DNA from: Cyanidium caldarium
Taxonomy: Eukaryota > Rhodophyta > Bangiophyceae > Cyanidiales > Cyanidiaceae
Assembly: GCA_026184775.1 (NCBI GenBank)
Contig: JANCYW010000006.1
Coordinates: forward strand, 186,001-250,000
DNA length: 64,000 nucleotides
Direction of reading: 5' to 3'
A model generated the notes under the pieces. That model saw nothing but the letters and a program-made list of their open reading frames with translations, ran no database searches and was not told the origin of the DNA. The position numbers and the translations under genes were made by a program. Shown here piece by piece: positions 28,032 to 36,857 of this stretch (positions within the stretch are counted from its first letter, which is position 1; each line of letters opens with the position of its first letter).

Positions 28032-29531
28032 ATGTGGGCCAAGTTGCGACGACGACTGAACCCGGTGTTGTTGTCGGTGCTGCTGGCGCTGATGGTGTTG
28101 CTGACCTGTGCATGGACGTGGTGGTATGGAGTTTCAGAGCGCCGTGGACGAGGAGGGAGGGCGCCAGAGGCGATAGCGCGGCGTTTTGGCGGGTTCGCTG
28201 GGAACACCACGGCGGCCACCTCCATGACACAACTGCAACGACAATTGGCGGAGATGAACGCCACGCTGATCGCCCGAACGGTCGAATTGGCGAGCGTGCG
28301 ACAGATGCTGGAGACGGATCGCGCCGGCCAGCGCCCGACAGATACCATCACGGACCCGTATGCCTATTGTCACACGGTGCCGCTGTATATCGATCCGGTC
28401 CGACAGCGGCAACGACAGGAACGGGCGCGTCACCAAGAGCGACCGCTCGTGTCCATCGTGTACACCACGCGGCGGCCCGGCGGCTACGACATCCTGTTCA
28501 ACTCGTTGGCCATCCAGACCCATCGCGACTACGAGCTGATCATCATCGACGAGATGCACGGCTACCGCGCCAGCAAGATATGGGCGTGGGCGGCGGCGCG
28601 CAACATCCCGCTGGTGCACGTCAGCGGCAGCAAGCCGAAGCACCCCAAATACATGAACACACGCTTCGGCCTGTACAATGCGCTCAACACCGGGGTGCTG
28701 TTGGCGCGCGGTCGCATCTTCGTGTCGCTGATGGACAACAATTGGCTCATGCCCAATTTCATCGAGTCGATCGTGAACTTTTACGCCGACCCGCAGCACG
28801 CCACCCACTTGCTGAGCACGCCGGAGCGCTGGTGGGTGTTGGAAGACGCGTACAAGCCGAATCGCACCGTGGTGGACCAGGAGGATCGCATGAGCCTGTT
28901 CGAACCGGAATGGAACTGGGCGCCGAGCACCGACCGCCGTCGTATGCACCCGTCGTTTTGCAAACCGCAAGAGGACCGCTTCCCGGACCACACCAAGCGC
29001 ATCGAGGCGGTGTTTGAGGAGTGGTTGCGCCGCGACCCGCCGCATGCGGGAAACATAGCGGCGGAGGCGTATCGGCAGGCGCTGGCCGATAAGCAACTAC
29101 CGCCGCATCAGCTGCTGCACCAACCGGGCGAGTGGACCACCTGGGTGTTTTTCGAGTTCAACGTGGCCGCCTTGCCGTTCAAGGCCTTCGAGCTGCTGAA
29201 CGGACTCGAAGAGTATCTCGATGTGGGTGACGACTGCCACGAGGCCAACCTGCGCATGCGCATGGAGCTGCTCGGGTGGACCACGTGGGCCAACGGCCAC
29301 ACCATGACGCAGGGCATCTACCACAAAAACTGGGGCAATGCGCCGACACCCATGGGGGACGGCGATCCGATCTACGACCGGGAGAATCCACAGTGGCACG
29401 TAAGCAACTGGCAGCGATTCGCCTGGGAGGAGATGGCCGATATCAAGTTCGGCCGCCGACCGCTGCAGTCGAAAAACGGGTTCGACCTGCGACGCTGGCG
29501 CCAGCTCGACTGCCCCGTGCACTTGATATAA
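28032..29531 (+). CDS. Golgi-type family 2 glycosyltransferase
   Basis: A 499-residue type II membrane protein. A short basic cytosolic end (MWAKLRRRL) is followed by one hydrophobic anchor at about residues 10-29, then a stem with Gln/Glu-rich helix. The GT-A domain begins near residue 135 with 'PLVSIVYTTRRPGGYDILF', 'QTHRDYELIIIDE' and 'NTGVLLARGRIFVSLMDNNW', the last holding the Asp-containing nucleotide-sugar site expected in GT2 enzymes. Later 'DDCHEANLRMRMELLGW' and 'GHTMTQGIYHKNWG' look like acceptor-side and closing motifs. Donor and acceptor are unknown. The start at 28032 places the anchor directly at the N-terminus, as in Golgi transferases; the frame is open back to 27894. Confidence 0.78.
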   Translation: MWAKLRRRLNPVLLSVLLALMVLLTCAWTWWYGVSERRGRGGRAPEAIARRFGGFAGNTTAATSMTQLQRQLAEMNATLIARTVELASVRQMLETDRAGQRPTDTITDPYAYCHTVPLYIDPVRQRQRQERARHQERPLVSIVYTTRRPGGYDILFNSLAIQTHRDYELIIIDEMHGYRASKIWAWAAARNIPLVHVSGSKPKHPKYMNTRFGLYNALNTGVLLARGRIFVSLMDNNWLMPNFIESIVNFYADPQHATHLLSTPERWWVLEDAYKPNRTVVDQEDRMSLFEPEWNWAPSTDRRRMHPSFCKPQEDRFPDHTKRIEAVFEEWLRRDPPHAGNIAAEAYRQALADKQLPPHQLLHQPGEWTTWVFFEFNVAALPFKAFELLNGLEEYLDVGDDCHEANLRMRMELLGWTTWANGHTMTQGIYHKNWGNAPTPMGDGDPIYDRENPQWHVSNWQRFAWEEMADIKFGRRPLQSKNGFDLRRWRQLDCPVHLI

Positions 29532-29934
29532 TGGACAGAGGCGCTAAGAGGATCGGAGAGGAGAGAATAGGGGACATGATGAAGTAGTTCCACTATGAAA
29601 GGCAGGTCTGTTCATTCCGTTGGCGGACGCATCGGTGATCCTCTCCCCTCCCCCACCCCATAGGCCACCACTCGGGCCGTGGGGTGTCCCATCGCGCTCC
29701 GTTCGGCCGCGGCGGCGCCCGTGTCGCAGCGTTCGAGCGCTCGACGGCAGTGGTGTGCCCGCGGTCGAAGAGAGGCCGTGGTGCGCACAGAAGACGCTTC
29801 GGACGGGGAAGGAGAATGGGTGGTAGGTGGGATGGAAAGAGAATGGGATGATGGGGGGGACGTTTCGACGATAAAGGCCGAACAGCCGCATCATCTCGAG
29901 GCCTGAGGACGACAGTGCACTGCGGCGCACACCC
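29532..29934. other. Intergenic, glycosyltransferase / carrier
   Basis: About 403 nt between two genes on the same strand, with a purine-rich (GA/GG) stretch at roughly 29810-29870 just upstream of the carrier. No gene was seen. Confidence 0.3.
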
Positions 29935-31353
29935 ATGACCTCGTTCGCGGCGCCGGGCTGGCGGGCGCCGGAGAGCCGAGACCCGCGATTCCCGCTCCAC
30001 GGACCGCATCATTCCGGTAGCGCACCGGATGCCGCTTTCCATTGGGACCTATGGCGAGCGCAGTGGGGCACTGCGTGGTGGGACACTCCGTGGACCTCAC
30101 CGCGAGACGCTCTGCACGCCGCCTCGTTAGCATACGACCCGTCGCAGTGCGTACCGCTGCTGCGACGGAATCACTGCGGCGCTTGGGAGCATGCCGCCAC
30201 CGCCGAAAGCTGGCACAGTCGATGGCACTACCGACGCCCTGTTTCCCTGCCGGTGGTGGCCGCGCCATCGATGCGACTAGCGACCGCCTCGGTGCGTCAC
30301 GGCCCGCTCATTCTACTGGAACGACGGGCTACACCTGCCCGCCGCATGGCCTTCGAGGCCTGCGCCGGGGCCATATCCGAGGCGGTGGTGGAGTTTTTGT
30401 TGTACCCGCTGGATACCCTGAAACAGTCACAGCAGCTGTCGCCGGCGCATCGGCTGTGGATTCACTCGCGACACGTGGTGCCCGCCTGGCCGTACCCCTC
30501 CGCCACCAACTCCCGCCCTTCATCCGCCTCCTCGTGGCGCGGCGGCCCGAATTCGTTGAATGCGCTGCAACGGGCGGTGCGACACTGGGCCCACGGCCGC
30601 GGCATCCGCCAGCTGTATGCGGGCGTGGCGTCGGGCGTGATCGGCTCGCTGCCCACGGCGGCGCTGTTTGCCATCGTGTACGAGTCGTCGCGCCGGTCCC
30701 TGCTCTCCGCTCGGCAGCGACAGCACAGCGACAAGGCTGCGGCACCGGGCGGCACGTTCTGGATCTCCACCACGGCTGCCGCGCTCGCCAACGTCATCAG
30801 CAGCCTGGTGGACACGCCGGTGGAGCTGGTGAAACAGAACGTGCAGGCGTGTGTGCAGCCGACCATTCGCGATGCCATGCGGCACGTGCTGGTGCAGCAG
30901 GGCGCGCGCGGTTTCTGGCGCGGTTACGTCTCCAACGTGATGCGCAACATGCCGTTCGATGCGCTGGAGTTTGGCGCGTTTGAACAGTTGAAACGCTGGG
31001 TGCAACGGTGGACCGGCCAGCAGCAACTGCCTAGTTGGCAGTTGCTGCTGGTGGGCATGAGCGCTGGCGGCACGGTGGGCGCGCTCACCACCCCGCTGGA
31101 TGTGATACGCACACGGCTGATGGTGACCGTCGCACCCGCGGTAGGCAGCAATGCGGCGGGGGCGGGATGGCGCGGCGCCTTCCATACCCTGCAACACATG
31201 ATCCGCCGCGAGGGCGCCGGGGTGTTGTTTCACGGGATGATACCGCGCATCACCTGGGAAGCGGCCTCGTCGGGCGTGTTTTTTATGTTCTTCGATTCGC
31301 TGAAGGGATCTTTCGGGCTGCTGCCCTATCCGGAGACGACGGAGGAGGAGTAA
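29935..31353 (+). CDS. Mitochondrial carrier family protein, SAM-carrier-like
   Basis: A 472-residue solute carrier with three tandem repeats, each with the PX[D/E]XX[K/R] gate motif: PLDTLK (158-163), PVELVK and PLDVIR. Six membrane helices are expected in about 330 residues. 'LYAGVASGVIGSLPTAALFAIVYE' (as 'GV.SG..GS.P.AA.FF..YE') and 'GYVSNVMRNMPFDALEF' resemble S-adenosylmethionine carriers (SLC25A26/SAMC), which serve mitochondria and, in plants, plastids; the substrate is an inference. Unusual is a 138-residue N-terminal extension rich in Trp, His and Pro before the first helix, longer than a normal presequence. The start is the first Met; Met139 ('MAFEACAG') would give the usual carrier length. 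The gene ends 17 nt from SPT16. Confidence 0.85.
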   Translation: MTSFAAPGWRAPESRDPRFPLHGPHHSGSAPDAAFHWDLWRAQWGTAWWDTPWTSPRDALHAASLAYDPSQCVPLLRRNHCGAWEHAATAESWHSRWHYRRPVSLPVVAAPSMRLATASVRHGPLILLERRATPARRMAFEACAGAISEAVVEFLLYPLDTLKQSQQLSPAHRLWIHSRHVVPAWPYPSATNSRPSSASSWRGGPNSLNALQRAVRHWAHGRGIRQLYAGVASGVIGSLPTAALFAIVYESSRRSLLSARQRQHSDKAAAPGGTFWISTTAAALANVISSLVDTPVELVKQNVQACVQPTIRDAMRHVLVQQGARGFWRGYVSNVMRNMPFDALEFGAFEQLKRWVQRWTGQQQLPSWQLLLVGMSAGGTVGALTTPLDVIRTRLMVTVAPAVGSNAAGAGWRGAFHTLQHMIRREGAGVLFHGMIPRITWEAASSGVFFMFFDSLKGSFGLLPYPETTEEE

Positions 31354-31370
31354 AGCAGGTAGGTCGGTGT

Positions 31371-34300
31371 TTATCCGCGAGCGCGGGATCGGTGCTTCCT
31401 GTCGCGCCGGCCCCGCCCTGCCTCTTCGTCGTCGTCCGCGTCGTCGTCCTCGTCTTCCCACGGACGCTTGTGTCGCTTCTCCTCGGCGCGCGTGCGCCGC
31501 TCCATCTCGTCCCAATCCAGCCCCTCGTCATCCGAATCCAACTCCTCCTCGCCGGCGTCGTCATCGCCCAGTTCCTCCTCCACATCCAACTCGTCGTCGT
31601 AGTCCTCGTCGCCGTCGTCGTCGTCGTCATCATCTGAAGTGGACGCATCGGCATCCTCCAGTTCGCTGTCGTCCAGCATAAACTCCTCGTCCTCGTCCCC
31701 GTCCCCGTCGCCGCCCTCCTCACCCTCACCCTCCTCCTCCTCGCTGGACGCCTCCGCATCCAAAAAGCGCCAGCCGCCCTCTTCGTAGAAGCCCTCCAGG
31801 TCCTCGCGTATCGTCCGCAGCACCACATTCCAATTCAAATTGGACGGCCCCTGATAGAACGGGATGTTCACCGAGTCCAGCCACTTCTTCACCGAGTCCA
31901 TCTCCGAGGTGGGAATGCTGGAGATGCGCACCCACTGCACCTGGTTGCGCGCCGTCGGCTCGCGCGAGAAGTTCTTCATCACCAGCACCAGATCGAAGTT
32001 CTTCAGCGAATACGTGACGCGCTCCAAGTGCGCCACCTCCACATCCTCCAACGTGACGATAAACGGCGGCGACTCGATCAGGTCCACCAGGCAGTCGCGC
32101 GTGGGCATCAGAAAGCGCTGCGACTTGTCGGGCGCGCCCTCAAAGCCGAGCTCCCGGTACGGCATGTCGAACTCGATGGTCTCGTTCGACTTGGCCTCCA
32201 CCTCCTTGGTGAACTTGAAGAAGAGCTTGTTGAGGCGGTTGCGGTTTTCGCGCTCCCGCTGCTCCTCCTCCAGCTCATCTACATCGTACGGGTTGCGCCG
32301 CGAGTCGGCCAGCCGCACCGTTGAGTCCATCACCTCGGTGTAAAACTGCACATCCGCGGTCTTGCGCTTGCCCACCATGATCGGCGTGTGCAGGTGAAAA
32401 TGCACCACCACCACCACCTCGTTCTTGGCCTCCTGGAAAAATGCGTGCTTCACGTTGGCGTACAGAATGTCGACGGTGCGCTGCTGACGCGAGCGAAACC
32501 GCATTCCGTTCAGATGCGCCTCCAGCACGCCGTGGTTGGCTTTCTGGCCACCCGAACCGATCGGCGGCCGCACGCACACATCCACCAGGTGCGGGATGCG
32601 GCGCGCATCGGTCTCCAGCGACAGCGGTGCCTGTTTCACCAGCGTCTCCTTCACGTGCGCTTCGGCCTCGCGCGAAGTGAAGCGCTTGCGCAGCTCCTTG
32701 ATCTTGCGCAACACCTCGTTCAGGTTGCTCGCCTGCTGCGACCGAAACGACAGCTCTTTCAGGACCGCCTTGGTGCCAGGTGGAAACAGCGAGGACTGCG
32801 CCGCAGCCACCGCACCACCAGTGGTGCCGCCGCCGCCGCCAACGCCGCTGCTACCGGCTCCCGGTACGTGAAAGTTAATGCGCAAGTACGCAAAGCCGGA
32901 CTCTTCCGACTTGGAGGCGTTCTTGATGGTGGCCACGTGGAACGGCACCGGCACGCCGTTGATGGGCACCAGCAGCACCTCCCGCTCCATATCCACGTGC
33001 AGCTGGCGCGGGCGCAGTGCCGCCGGGTAGGCGTCCGCGCTGGGATAGGCGATGTACTGGTCGAGGGTGCGCGGTCGGCCGTCGCCGTCGGCGCCGCGGC
33101 CGCCGTCATCGGACGCGCCCTTGCCGACGGTACGATCACCCAATGCCCGCGCCCGCGACTCGGCCAACTTCTCGGTGGCCAGTTGCGCTTGGTGTGCGCG
33201 AATGCGCTCGGCTTCGGCGGCCACCGCCTCAGCATCGGCCTCGGTGGCGGAAGCCGCCTGACCCCGGCGACGCGCACCCACCGACGACATGGCCGGCTCG
33301 CTCAGCATGTTGGGCTTCTCCGGGCGCCCCGCTCCACCATTCACCTCGTCGGCGTCGGCACGCATCCGCCGGTTCTCCTTGGCGCCGTCAGCATGCTCCT
33401 CCGGCGCGCGGCCAGTGCCATCCTCATTCACCTCCTCCTCTTCGGCCTCCAAAAAGTAGGTCACTTTGCTAGGCACCTTGGCGGCCGTCGTCGTCAGCAC
33501 TTCGGCGCCCTCGGCGCTGTCGTTCACCAGCACGGTGTCCGCCAACATCAGCGCCGCTTTGCCGTTGGCGCCCACCTTGTGCAGACCGATGCCGATCACA
33601 AAGGACATGCCCGGCTGAAGCCGCTTGTGATTCTTCTCGTTCAGCAGCCACGTCGAGTCGCGAAATTCCAGCCCAATGCCGTACCCCACATAACGCAGCG
33701 CCAGATGCTGGGCGGCCACCTCGGCGCCGAGCGCCTCCGTCGCCGCCTGATAGGCATCGCTCGCCGGGCGCCCCGGCACCAACGCCCGCCGCACTGCCTC
33801 CAGCGCCTGCAACAACGCTGCGTACATCTGCCGCACCGACCGGTCCGCATCCACCAAATACGTGCGCACCACGTTGCTGCAGTATTGGCGGTAGCGCGCG
33901 CCGATCGATGCCAGCACCACCCCGGTGCGCAACCGGCGCTGGTCGCTCGCCGCACTCGGGCGCAGATCGAACGGCCCATCGGCGCCGCTCTGAATGATCG
34001 GCGGGAAGGCGGCCTCGCACTCGGCAGGCGGCAACTTCAGGCCCACGCGATGCGGCACCGCCAAACAAGCCTCCACCTCCTCGCTCAGCTTCTCGTGGGT
34101 GACATGCGTATCTTCATCGAAGGCGGTCTCCATGCGGTCCACAAAAAACACCTGACACACCCGACTGGCCAGGTGAGCCGACTGGCGCATGATGGCGACC
34201 TCGTCGTCGTGCTTGCGGATCAGCAGGTTGCCGACCCACTCGGCAGCATTGTCCAGGTCTGTGCTCACCTCGTCGGCGCCGTAGACGAACGCCGCACAAG

Positions 34301-34748
34301 CGGCGGCAAAAGCGCCGTCATGCTGGGTGCGCTCTTTCAGCAGCGTCGCCCATCGGTGCGCCGTCCGCGGCACCCCACGCGCCGCCAACGCCTGCGCCAC
34401 CTCCTCCGCCGCCTCCAACTGCACCACCCGCAGCTGCATCTCCGACGGCTCGGGTAACGCCTCCGTCAGACGATTCAGTGCCTCCGCCCATACCGCCTGC
34501 GCCGTACACACGTATAGCGTGCGCGCCGGCCACACGATCGCCACCGCCATCTCCTGCGCGTCCACGCCCAGCAAGTACGTCAACAGCGCGTACGACTTGA
34601 GATATCCCGCCGGCTCTCCCTCCGGCAACCGCCCGGTATACGCCCATAGTGCCTGCCACTGCTCAGCGCTCGGTGCCGCCGCCCACACCGACTCCAGCCG
34701 CCGCTGAACCACCTCGGGCGCCAACAGCGCCTCCGTCGGCTCGCCCAT
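31371..34748 (-). CDS. SPT16: FACT histone chaperone subunit Spt16
   Basis: A 1125-residue Spt16, the large subunit of FACT, which loosens and rebuilds nucleosomes ahead of RNA and DNA polymerases. Order of domains: an aminopeptidase-like N-terminal domain (about 1-430) with 'LEFRDSTWLLNEKNHKRLQPGMSF' (in two parts, 'GIGLEFRDS' and 'LQPGMSFVIGIGL') but without metal ligands, a middle domain with 'AYPSADAYPAALRPRQLHVD', a tandem-PH region with 'IKNASKSEESGFAYLRINFHVPG' (shortened: 'FAYLRINF'), 'RFTSREAEAHVKE' and 'WVRISSIPTSEMDSVKKWLDS', then a long acidic Asp/Glu C-tail and a basic end. The tail binds H2A-H2B in other species. The Met at 34748 (MGEPTEALL) is the family-like start; upstream in-frame sequence to 34961 is Arg/Ser shadow. 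Confidence 0.95.
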   Translation of the reverse strand: MGEPTEALLAPEVVQRRLESVWAAAPSAEQWQALWAYTGRLPEGEPAGYLKSYALLTYLLGVDAQEMAVAIVWPARTLYVCTAQAVWAEALNRLTEALPEPSEMQLRVVQLEAAEEVAQALAARGVPRTAHRWATLLKERTQHDGAFAAACAAFVYGADEVSTDLDNAAEWVGNLLIRKHDDEVAIMRQSAHLASRVCQVFFVDRMETAFDEDTHVTHEKLSEEVEACLAVPHRVGLKLPPAECEAAFPPIIQSGADGPFDLRPSAASDQRRLRTGVVLASIGARYRQYCSNVVRTYLVDADRSVRQMYAALLQALEAVRRALVPGRPASDAYQAATEALGAEVAAQHLALRYVGYGIGLEFRDSTWLLNEKNHKRLQPGMSFVIGIGLHKVGANGKAALMLADTVLVNDSAEGAEVLTTTAAKVPSKVTYFLEAEEEEVNEDGTGRAPEEHADGAKENRRMRADADEVNGGAGRPEKPNMLSEPAMSSVGARRRGQAASATEADAEAVAAEAERIRAHQAQLATEKLAESRARALGDRTVGKGASDDGGRGADGDGRPRTLDQYIAYPSADAYPAALRPRQLHVDMEREVLLVPINGVPVPFHVATIKNASKSEESGFAYLRINFHVPGAGSSGVGGGGGTTGGAVAAAQSSLFPPGTKAVLKELSFRSQQASNLNEVLRKIKELRKRFTSREAEAHVKETLVKQAPLSLETDARRIPHLVDVCVRPPIGSGGQKANHGVLEAHLNGMRFRSRQQRTVDILYANVKHAFFQEAKNEVVVVVHFHLHTPIMVGKRKTADVQFYTEVMDSTVRLADSRRNPYDVDELEEEQRERENRNRLNKLFFKFTKEVEAKSNETIEFDMPYRELGFEGAPDKSQRFLMPTRDCLVDLIESPPFIVTLEDVEVAHLERVTYSLKNFDLVLVMKNFSREPTARNQVQWVRISSIPTSEMDSVKKWLDSVNIPFYQGPSNLNWNVVLRTIREDLEGFYEEGGWRFLDAEASSEEEEGEGEEGGDGDGDEDEEFMLDDSELEDADASTSDDDDDDDGDEDYDDELDVEEELGDDDAGEEELDSDDEGLDWDEMERRTRAEEKRHKRPWEDEDDDADDDEEAGRGRRDRKHRSRARG

Positions 34749-35093
34749 GAGAGCGGAGAGAAAAAAGTCCGAGGGGAGGAAGCAAACAAACCGGGAGAGG
34801 GTACGAAGGCGCTTTCCCGTGCTAATCAACGAGTCTCTGCAGTTCGGACCGCTCTTCGCGGGCGGATGAACTGTGCCGTCCTCGTCCCAGCTGCTGCGAC
34901 GACACCCGCGTTGGCGCGCCCCGTCGGAGAGATTCCCGCGCAGAGGAAGCGTGTGTGCCACGACGGATGGGAGGACGCTGATGAGCAGTGTGCAGGGGAA
35001 GAGTGCGTGTTTTATCGGCTATGCCCAGGTTGATGCGATGCAATCGATGGAAGGGTTTACCGCACCTTCAGGGATTGTCTCCTTCTGTCTCCC
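34749..35093. promoter_or_regulatory. Divergent intergenic region, SPT16 / VOC
   Basis: About 345 nt separating the starts of SPT16 and the VOC gene. No extra gene was seen. Confidence 0.35.
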
Positions 35094-35648
35094 ATGAGTT
35101 CGGCACGGTTGCGGGGCGTCCTCCTGCTGGTGCCCGACCTGGAGGCATCGCTGCGGTTTTGGCAGCGTGGTGTGGGCTTGTCACTGAGCCAGCGCACCGA
35201 GGAGTGGGCGTGTTTAGCGGACGGCTGGATTGAGGTGCAACAGGTGCAGAGCGTGGCGTCGAGTTGTGCTGGCTACACGCCGCTGCTGCGGTTGCAGGTG
35301 GACGATGTGGATGCCACCGTGCAGCGGTGTGTGCGCGAGGGTGCGCGTATGGACGGCCCGATCCAGCGAGCTGCCTACGGAGTGGTGGCGGCGAGTGTGC
35401 GCGCACCGGACGGCCACATGATCGGGCTGGTGGAGGTGGCCACCGACGGCATGCAGGACGATGGGGTGCGGGACGCTGCCGGATGGGCTGCCAAACGGCG
35501 ACTGGCCGGTCACCATGGTGAGGGGGCGGGGGTGGTTCACGGCGCAGCAGGACGGGCAACGGAGGATGCGTCTCGTGTTGCAGATGCTGGAGGGGCGGGT
35601 GACAATGCCGGCGCGCCCGATGCTGCGGACAGGTTGGCGGATCGATGA
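35094..35648 (+). CDS. VOC (glyoxalase/bleomycin-resistance) family protein
   Basis: A 184-residue frame. Residues 1-120 form a VOC module: 'LLLVPDLEASLRFWQRGVGLSL', 'LRLQVDDVDATVQRCVREGARM' (both split here) and the closing 'APDGHMIGLVEV'. The usual first metal-binding His at the start of strand 1 is not visible, while the closing Glu is, so metal binding is uncertain. From about residue 121 the frame becomes Gly/Ala/Asp-rich and no longer resembles the family; another frame (35461-35742) looks more protein-like there (see findings), so the true C-terminus is unclear. The 3' part overlaps the SSNA1-like gene on the other strand. Confidence 0.7.
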   Translation: MSSARLRGVLLLVPDLEASLRFWQRGVGLSLSQRTEEWACLADGWIEVQQVQSVASSCAGYTPLLRLQVDDVDATVQRCVREGARMDGPIQRAAYGVVAASVRAPDGHMIGLVEVATDGMQDDGVRDAAGWAAKRRLAGHHGEGAGVVHGAAGRATEDASRVADAGGAGDNAGAPDAADRLADR

Positions 35649-36077
35649 GTGGTCGCGGCAGCTGCCATTGTCAACAAGTCCGTCTCGGGAGCGTGGGCTG
35701 CGATGCGGCCTCCGCCGACCTCCAGCTGCTGACGTAGGATAGAGAGCAGACCGTGAGTGTTGTCCAACAGATGGCGATAGTCATCGTGTGCCTCGTCGAG
35801 ACTGCGGCGAGCAGTGCTCGCCGGGCTTGCGCTTGCGGTGCATGGCCTCGATGATCGCGTGGTAGGCCTCGGCCAGTTTACGCATCTGCATCTCCACGCG
35901 TTGCCGCTCGTCCTCCAGCTGTGCCACTTCTTGCTCTCCTGTTTCATGTCGTTGCTGCAGTCGCACCACGTGCTGCGGCAGGCTGGCGTTGCAGGCGTCC
36001 AAACTGGGCGGCGCTGCGGGGTCGGGTGCAGTCTCCGGGGGAAAGTGTTCCATCGCCAGCGACGCAACGGGTGGCAT
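35537..36077 (-). CDS. SSNA1/NA14/DIP13-like coiled-coil protein with apparent frameshift
   Basis: Two minus-strand frames join into one SSNA1-like coiled coil. The first (start 36077 or 36053, to about 35820) gives 'LQQRHETGEQEVAQLEDERQ' and 'KLAEAYHAIIEAMHRKRK'. The second (from about 35825 down to 35537) gives 'RRSLDEAHDDYRHLLDNTHG' then 'LLSILRQQ'. Together they follow the human SSNA1 order (CIEELCQKREEL..., then [26 protein letters not shown]). The shift falls in 'CACTGCTCGCCGCAG'-type sequence at about 35815-35830; one surplus base would explain it. No GT donor lies nearby, so a small intron does not fit. SSNA1 binds and branches microtubules. The C-terminal 60 residues are low-complexity and overlap the VOC gene. 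Either a real broken gene, an assembly error or a frameshift in translation. Confidence 0.6.
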
Positions 36078-36239
36078 GACCGTGTCATGTGAGCGCAAAG
36101 ACGCTGCGGCGACGTCCTGCTGCTCGGCCGACCAACGCCGGTGGCACGCGCTCGGGATGCGTCGGTGAGCGGTACACCGCATCCCCGTTGGCCACCGCCG
36201 GCCCTATCTGCGACGGTTCGCTGCCGACCCCGCCCCTCT

Positions 36240-36680
36240 TCACTTCCTAGGCGCGCCTGCCGACGCCGGCGGTGGCAGCCCTTTGCGCAACATTTTCAAC
36301 TGCCTCTTGGTCATCTTCTTCAGTTTGCTGTTGTTGGTGATCACCTGATAGGACGTGCCTGTGCGCAGCGCATTCTCCTCGCGCTGCCGTCGCCGCTCCG
36401 CCACCCGTTCGTGTTCCGCGCGGCGCTGCTCGCGCACCTTGTCCAGCAGTTCCCGCTCCATCCGCTTGATCTCCTCTAGCCGCTCTCGCTCGGCGGTCTT
36501 GTCGGCCCACGACCTGCGCTGCCCGCTTGACTTTTGCACGCACGCCGAGCTGCGCCGCGTGCGAGGCGCACGCCACGGTCGCTTCCCCTTACCCACCTGA
36601 GGGAATCGTAACGGGAACGCATTGCCTGGATGATTCAGTTCTTTCACGTTGGCAGCAGCCGTTGCCTCGTCCGCTTCCAT
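36240..36680 (-). CDS. CGR1: CGR1-family rRNA-processing protein
   Basis: A 146-residue, highly charged nucleolar-type protein. The Cgr1 core is clear: 'RSWADKTAERERLEEIKRME', a long Arg/Glu helix ('AEHERVAERRRQREENALR') and the ending 'YQVITNNSKLKKMTKRQLK'. Yeast Cgr1 acts in 27S pre-rRNA processing and 60S assembly; the human relative is CCDC86. The N-terminal part holds 'GNAFPLRFPQVGKGKRPW', close to the usual 'VSGR.WK' region. The Met at 36680 is chosen; the frame continues up to 36752 (another Met). Divergent from eIF3h by 177 nt. Confidence 0.85.
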   Translation of the reverse strand: MEADEATAAANVKELNHPGNAFPLRFPQVGKGKRPWRAPRTRRSSACVQKSSGQRRSWADKTAERERLEEIKRMERELLDKVREQRRAEHERVAERRRQREENALRTGTSYQVITNNSKLKKMTKRQLKMLRKGLPPPASAGAPRK

Positions 36681-36857
36681 CGTGCGTGCGAATGACGCGC
36701 ACCCGTCAAGCGCCCTTCCGAGCGCGTCGCCCGACGCAGCGCGCGGCGCCATCGCCGCCGATTTCGGGTTTGGGTCGACCGCTGTGGAACACGGAGCGCA
36801 TCGACTTGTCGTCCGCGCCGAGACGCCCTCTCACTTCCTCGCCCACACCCCTTCTCT

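Noticed and set aside
32388-34457. Plus-strand frame of 689 codons opposite SPT16
   Set aside because: Antisense shadow, Arg/His/Gln-rich; SPT16 motifs lie on the other strand.
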